From NCBI RefSeq assembly GCF_000527175.1, contig NZ_AZUR01000001.1:3931001-3995000 (forward strand): a stretch of 64,000 nucleotides of DNA, read 5' to 3'. The notes under the pieces are model-generated. The model was given only the letters and a program-made list of their open reading frames with translations. It was not told where the DNA came from and searched no databases. Made by a program: the position numbers and the translations under genes. Of the stretch, positions 60,049 through 64,000 are shown piece after piece (the stretch's first letter is position 1; every line of letters starts with the position of its first letter). This stretch comes from Pseudogulbenkiania sp. MAI-1 (GTDB lineage Bacteria; Pseudomonadota; Gammaproteobacteria; Burkholderiales; Chromobacteriaceae).

Positions 60049-61254
60049 ATGACCCTCTCAGCCCCCCCTACCCCGACCTTGACCGGCTTGAGTCTCGGCA
60101 GCCATTTCCAGCCGATCTACAGCCTGCCGCACCGCCGTACCGTGGGCATGGAGGCACTGCTGCGGGCTAGCCGTGACGACAGTCCGCTCAGCCCGCCCGA
60201 AGCCTATCAAAGCATGGGTTCGATGGAGCAGCGCCACCACCTCGACCTGGCGGTGTGCCAGCATCACATCCAGGGATTCAACTCGTTCCCCCATGAAAAC
60301 CGCTGGCTGTTCCTGAACATGGATGCCGCCTCGCTGGCGCTGCCGGCCCGTGCCGAGGCCCTGGCCCGCACCATCATCCAGGCCGGCCTGCCTCCCCACA
60401 GCGTGGTACTGGAAGTCCCGGAGCATGCGCTGGAATCGCAGGACCGGCTGGTCGACTGCGTCAAGCTGCTGCGCCAGGCGGGTTTCCTGATCGCCATCGA
60501 CGACTTCGGCGTCAACCATTCCAACCTGGACCGGGTATGCATGCTGGAGCCGGATCTGGTCAAGTTCGATCGCAACCTGCTCAGGAGCGCGGTCAAGCAG
60601 CCGCGCACGCGCAACCTGCTGGCGAGGCTGGTCCACCTGATGCACGAAATTGGTGCATTGGTGGTCGAGGAAGGGATCGAAACCGAGAAGGACGTGCTGG
60701 TGGCGCTGGAATCCGGCTGCGACCTGGTCCAGGGCTACTACATTTCCCGCCCGCACGAGCAGCCGGAGAGCGACGCCGTCATCACCCCCCGTATCGACGC
60801 GCGTTGGGACGAGCTGATGGTGCGCGAGCTGCTCAAGCGCAAACTGACGCGGCGCCAGCTGGAACTGGCACGCCAATCCTTCGTGCAGACCGCCATCGCG
60901 CTGATGCAGGGTACGCCGTTCCTGCACGCGGCCACACCGATGCTGAACATGCCGGACGTGATCCGCTGCTTCCTGCTCGACAGCGCCGGCCGCCAGATCG
61001 GCCAGAACCTCAATTCGCTGCAGCAGCCGGCGCAGGAAGATCCAAAGCTCGCCCCGCTGACCGACACCACCGGCGCGATCTGGTCACGCCGCGCCTATTT
61101 CCAGCACGCCATCGACCAACCCGGCGTGCTGTACATGAGCGATCCCTACCTATCGATGACCGACACCCGCAACTGCGTGACGCTGTCGATGGCGATCGAG
61201 ATCGACGAGGCGATGCACGTGCTGTGCGCCGACGTGCTGGTGGCGCGTAGCTGA
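60049..61254 (+). CDS. EAL-domain protein with C-terminal YkuI-like sensor domain
   Basis: 401 residues. The EAL domain (about 15-250) keeps the catalytic set for c-di-GMP hydrolysis: MEALLR, LNMD, VLEVPEHAL, AIDDFGVNHSNLD, VKFDRNLL, VVEEGIET and QGYYISRP. The ILTE-type motif is altered to VPEH. After a helical linker, the C-terminal domain (about 290-400) has PAS/Cache-like features (RRAYFQHAIDQPGVLYMSDP, YLSMTDTRNCVTLSMAIEI) as in YkuI-type proteins, and probably binds a ligand that regulates the EAL. It has no membrane segment. Confidence 0.88.
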   Translation: MTLSAPPTPTLTGLSLGSHFQPIYSLPHRRTVGMEALLRASRDDSPLSPPEAYQSMGSMEQRHHLDLAVCQHHIQGFNSFPHENRWLFLNMDAASLALPARAEALARTIIQAGLPPHSVVLEVPEHALESQDRLVDCVKLLRQAGFLIAIDDFGVNHSNLDRVCMLEPDLVKFDRNLLRSAVKQPRTRNLLARLVHLMHEIGALVVEEGIETEKDVLVALESGCDLVQGYYISRPHEQPESDAVITPRIDARWDELMVRELLKRKLTRRQLELARQSFVQTAIALMQGTPFLHAATPMLNMPDVIRCFLLDSAGRQIGQNLNSLQQPAQEDPKLAPLTDTTGAIWSRRAYFQHAIDQPGVLYMSDPYLSMTDTRNCVTLSMAIEIDEAMHVLCADVLVARS

Positions 61255-61276
61255 ATCTGCCCTCACCCCTCATGAA

Positions 61277-61300
61277 AAACGGACCGCCAGCGGTCCGTTT
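61277..61300. terminator. Bidirectional terminator between the EAL gene and dolP
   Basis: 10-bp stem AAACGGACCG / CGGTCCGTTT with a 4-nt loop. It has A/T tracts on both sides and is shared by the two convergent genes. Confidence 0.85.
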
Positions 61301-61323
61301 CTCATGGGGGCGATACGACCCGC

Positions 61324-61905
61324 TCAGGGCTGCACTTCGCTGATGTACTCGTACAACGTCACCACCTTCTGCACCCCGGCGGTCTGGCTCACCACCTTGG
61401 CGGCGGCCTCGCCCTCGGCCTGGGTCACCAAGCCCATCAGGTAGACCACGCTGCGCTCGGTCACCACCTTGATGCTCTGCGGCGAGAAACCCTTGCCGTC
61501 CAGCAGGCGGGCGCGGACCTTGGTGGTGATCCAGGTATCGTTGTTGCGCTCGGACAGCGCCGAGGAGCCGGCCACCACGGTGTAGTTGTGGACCTTGCTC
61601 ACGTTGGGCGTGCCGCGCACGATCAGCTCGGCCTGCTCGCGCGCGGCTTCCGACGGCACCTCGCCCGTCATCAGCACGGCGCGGTTGTAGCTGGCGATGT
61701 TGACGTGGGACGAAGGCAGCTTGGCGGAAACCTGGCTGGACGCCTTCAACTCGATGGCCTGGTCGTCGACGTAGGCCCCCGTCGTGCGACGGTCGGTCGC
61801 CACCGCGGCGGCGCCGGCGGCACCGCCCACCACCAACGGCACGCAGGCGCTCAGGCCCACGCTCAACAGAGCGGCGCCGGCCAACACCCGAAGTTTGCCT
61901 TGCAT
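61324..61905 (-). CDS. dolP: BON-domain outer-membrane lipoprotein DolP
   Basis: 193 residues from ATG 61905. The lipoprotein signal VLAGAALLSVGLSACVPLVV places the lipidated Cys at about 21. Two BON domains follow (about 50-115 and 125-190: VNIASYNRAVLMTGEVPSEA, then IKVVTERSVVYLMGLVTQAE). DolP (YraP) protects outer-membrane integrity and supports BAM and amidase control. It starts one base after the diaA stop codon. The cluster lpoA-yraN-diaA-dolP has the same order as in E. coli. Confidence 0.94.
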   Translation of the reverse strand: MQGKLRVLAGAALLSVGLSACVPLVVGGAAGAAAVATDRRTTGAYVDDQAIELKASSQVSAKLPSSHVNIASYNRAVLMTGEVPSEAAREQAELIVRGTPNVSKVHNYTVVAGSSALSERNNDTWITTKVRARLLDGKGFSPQSIKVVTERSVVYLMGLVTQAEGEAAAKVVSQTAGVQKVVTLYEYISEVQP

Positions 61906-61906
61906 G

Positions 61907-62497
61907 TCATTCCCCCCCGAGCAGCATGTAGTCGATGGCGTCGCACAGCGCATGGATCAGCAGGATGTGGACTTCCTGGATACGCGCGGTGCGTCCCGCC
62001 GGCACGTTCAGCTGGATGTCGTCGGCGGTCAGGATTTCACCGATCTTGCCGCCGTCCTTGCCGGTCAGGGCGATCACCCCCATGCCGCGCTCGTGCGCGG
62101 CGTAGATCGCCTCGATCACGTTGGCCGAATTGCCCGAGGTGGAGATCGCCAGCAACAGGTCGTTGGTATGACCCAAGGCGCGCACTTGCTTGGAGAACAC
62201 CATGTCGAAGTCGTAGTCGTTGCCGATCGCGGTCAGCGCCGAGCTGTCGGTGGCCAGCGACAAGGCGGCCAGGCCCGGGCGTTCCTTCTCGAAGCGGCCG
62301 ACCATCTCGGCGGCGAAGTGCTGCGCGTCGGCGGCCGACCCGCCGTTGCCGCAGGCCAGGATCTTGCCCTCGTTCATCAGGCAGGCCACCATCCGTTCGG
62401 CGGCGGCGGCCACTGCCGGCGACAACTGTTCCATCGCCTCCTGCTTGGCGGCGATGCTTTCCAGAAAGTGTCCGTTGACGCGTTCGATCAGGTCCAT
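61907..62497 (-). CDS. diaA: SIS-domain DnaA initiator-associating protein DiaA (GmhA-like)
   Basis: 196 residues from ATG 62497, chosen because AAGGA lies 5 bp upstream. It has a SIS fold with GKILACGNGGSAADAQHFAA, LLLAISTSGNSANVIEAIYA and IQEVHILLIHALCDAIDYML. The family is shared by phosphoheptose isomerase GmhA and the replication regulator DiaA. The neighbours lpoA, yraN and dolP favour DiaA, which promotes DnaA assembly at the origin. Sequence alone does not exclude an isomerase. Confidence 0.85.
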   Translation of the reverse strand: MDLIERVNGHFLESIAAKQEAMEQLSPAVAAAAERMVACLMNEGKILACGNGGSAADAQHFAAEMVGRFEKERPGLAALSLATDSSALTAIGNDYDFDMVFSKQVRALGHTNDLLLAISTSGNSANVIEAIYAAHERGMGVIALTGKDGGKIGEILTADDIQLNVPAGRTARIQEVHILLIHALCDAIDYMLLGGE

Positions 62498-62522
62498 GTC
62501 CATCCTTTTGTATCCGGCGTAG

Positions 62523-62858
62523 CTACGCCAGTATGTTCTTGAGCCACTCGGGGGCTCCGTTACCGTGCGACAGCACGGCGTCAAAGCGGCAGGGGGCATC
62601 GATACCCTTGGAACTCAGGTAGACCCCGGCCGCCAGTGTGAGTTTCCGCAATTTGGCCGGCGTGATGCTGGCGGCCGCCCCGCCGAAGCGCTGGTCGGCG
62701 CGGTGGCGCACCTCGACGAACACCCAGTACGCGCCCTCGCGCATCACCTGGTCGATCTCCCCGCCCTTGCAGCGCCAGTTGCGCTCGACCAACCGCAGTC
62801 CCTGCCGCTGCAGGAACGCCAGCGCCCGGTCCTCCGCCTGCCGGCCCAGTTCGTTCAT
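62523..62858 (-). CDS. yraN: YraN/UPF0102-family protein
   Basis: 111 residues from ATG 62858, overlapping the lpoA stop by 4 bp. It has an endonuclease-like fold: GRQAEDRALAFLQRQGLRLV, then ERNWRCKGGEIDQVMREGAY and WVFVEVRHRADQRFGGAAAS, the GEID...FVEV pattern of the UPF0102 family, which resembles Holliday-junction resolvase-type nucleases. Function is unproven. It is cytoplasmic and co-transcribed with lpoA and diaA. Confidence 0.92.
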   Translation of the reverse strand: MNELGRQAEDRALAFLQRQGLRLVERNWRCKGGEIDQVMREGAYWVFVEVRHRADQRFGGAAASITPAKLRKLTLAAGVYLSSKGIDAPCRFDAVLSHGNGAPEWLKNILA

Positions 62859-63964
62859 TGCAGACCACCCGCGCCGAGCACCGCCAGCGGCAGCTGGCGG
62901 GTGAACTGGCGGTCGCGGCCCAGCTGCAGGTCGCCGGTCACGCCGTCGAGACGCAGTGACGCCACAGGCGTCTTGGGATTGGCCAGCAGCACTGCCAGCC
63001 GGTAGGCATCGATGCCCAGCGCATACAGCCGCTCGGTCTGCATCGTCAGCGCGCTGTCCGGGCGCGGGTAGCGCTTGACCGCCTCGTGCTGCGGCATCAG
63101 GAACCACGGCATGTCGATCAGCCGGACGTTGTCCAGCGCCGCCGGCGGATGGCGGCTGTTCAATTGCGAGGTGGCATACACCGGCAGCTCCGGCGGCAGC
63201 GCCTGGCGGATCGCGCCGGCCTCCTGATCGTCGACGGCGAGGAACACCGCATCGGCCTGGGCGGCGGCGGCGGCCAGCCCGGCGCCGGGTTCGACGACAC
63301 GGGCGTTCTTGCCACCGACCGCCTGCCATTGCTCGACGAAGGCCTTGCGCAGCCGCGCCGACAACACATCTGGCGAGGCCACCACCAGCGGGGCACGGCG
63401 GCCGTCCTCGTACATCACCCCGGCGATCTGCTGCGCCTCGCCCTCGACCGCCAACGCCAGGCTGTACAGCTTGGGATTGGCCGGCAGGCCCGGCTCCAGC
63501 GCGTTGAGCGCCAGCGTCGGCACCTTCACCAGCGGCGCCACGGCGGCGATGCCCTGCCGGGTCAGCGGGCCGATCACGACGTTGGCGCCGTCGGCCAGCG
63601 CGGCCTGATAGCGTGCGCCGACGTTCGTTTCGTCGGCGGCCACCACCAGCACCTCGGCCTTGCCGTCGACGGCGGCGGCGGCTTCCACGCCCTGGCGCAC
63701 CACCTCGGCCGCCTCACCGAGCCGGGGCGACCCGAGCGGCAGCAACACAGCGATGCGCGGCTTGCCGCGGGCGGCCGGAGCGACGGCAGGCTTGGCCGCC
63801 GGCGCGGCCGGCTGCGCCGGCTCCTTGGCACCCGCCTGAGCCTTGAGCGGCGCGGCGTTGAGTTGGATGATATAGTCCGGTACCTGCGCCTGGGCCACGC
63901 CCAGCCAGGCCGTCAACACGCCAACCAACAACGAGGCCATGCTTTGCATACGTCGTTTGCTCAC
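62855..63964 (-). CDS. lpoA: Penicillin-binding protein activator LpoA-type protein
   Basis: 369 residues with a signal peptide (SLLVGVLTAWLGVAQAQ) but no lipobox Cys. A Pro/Ala linker (about 40-65) is followed by a periplasmic-binding-protein-like domain (RIAVLLPLGSPRLGEAAEVV; ANVVIGPLTRQGIAAVAPLV; PVYATSQLNSRHPPAALDNV). It matches the C-terminal half of E. coli LpoA; the N-terminal TPR half is absent, as is usual in beta-proteobacterial forms. It would stimulate PBP1a. The start could also be the ATG five or eight codons in. Confidence 0.88.
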   Translation of the reverse strand: MSKRRMQSMASLLVGVLTAWLGVAQAQVPDYIIQLNAAPLKAQAGAKEPAQPAAPAAKPAVAPAARGKPRIAVLLPLGSPRLGEAAEVVRQGVEAAAAVDGKAEVLVVAADETNVGARYQAALADGANVVIGPLTRQGIAAVAPLVKVPTLALNALEPGLPANPKLYSLALAVEGEAQQIAGVMYEDGRRAPLVVASPDVLSARLRKAFVEQWQAVGGKNARVVEPGAGLAAAAAQADAVFLAVDDQEAGAIRQALPPELPVYATSQLNSRHPPAALDNVRLIDMPWFLMPQHEAVKRYPRPDSALTMQTERLYALGIDAYRLAVLLANPKTPVASLRLDGVTGDLQLGRDRQFTRQLPLAVLGAGGLQ

Positions 63965-64000
63965 TTGCTTGAATCTGCTCGGGAAAGTTTCACTCGCGGC

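Overview
The window looks like the chromosome of a GC-rich beta-proteobacterium of the Neisseriales / Chromobacteriaceae type. The main evidence is the minus-strand run mnmG-rsmG-parA-parB-atpIBEFHAGDC-glmU-(deoR)-glmS and the run lpoA-yraN-diaA-dolP, together with the composition of the housekeeping genes. The genus is inferred from gene order and protein character only; no database was consulted. No tRNA, rRNA or CRISPR array was seen.

Layout. 1-3.5 kb: azoR (cut by the window edge), a divergent LysR regulator, a DMT exporter and an AraC regulator. 3.6-7.4 kb: the second half of histidine catabolism (hutG, hutF, hutD) with its repressor hutC and three HutC-like operators. 7.4-13.6 kb: nucleoid protein NdpA, two MFS transporters and a FUSC-family membrane protein.

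13.7-24 kb is the accessory part, and 14.2-17.6 kb is visibly AT-rich. It holds an orphan HTH antitoxin whose RelE-like toxin has been reduced to 24 codons, a perfect 26-bp hairpin, and an ORC/CDC6-like AAA ATPase. It also holds a complete HicA-HicB-SecB-like toxin-antitoxin-chaperone unit, a decayed and an intact XRE regulator, and a membrane-anchored Mrr-type nuclease with a C4 zinc finger. It ends with an unidentified gene and a histidine kinase / TPR response regulator pair lying between two perfect 35-bp direct repeats. The right repeat is the 3' end of an intact FMN reductase gene, which looks like an integration site.

24.2-38 kb: ahpC/ahpF, a Liv-type binding protein, and a one-carbon module (soxBDAG, purU, folD) that would turn sarcosine into glycine and its methyl group into formate. 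A divergent LysR regulator and a FAD amine oxidase follow; the sox and oxidase promoters share a palindromic motif. 38.07-41.37 kb: an IS21-family element with a 5-bp target duplication, itself invaded by an IS630-family element at the end of istB.

41.7-57.2 kb: amino-sugar and cell-wall precursor genes, the ATP synthase operon behind a clear sigma-70 promoter, chromosome partition genes and tRNA/rRNA modification genes, all on the minus strand. 57.4-64 kb: an OlsB-like acyltransferase, TrmO, a Tim44-domain protein and an EAL protein on the plus strand, then the envelope cluster dolP-diaA-yraN-lpoA on the minus strand. In the core regions the other long open frames are antisense or out-of-frame shadows of these genes.
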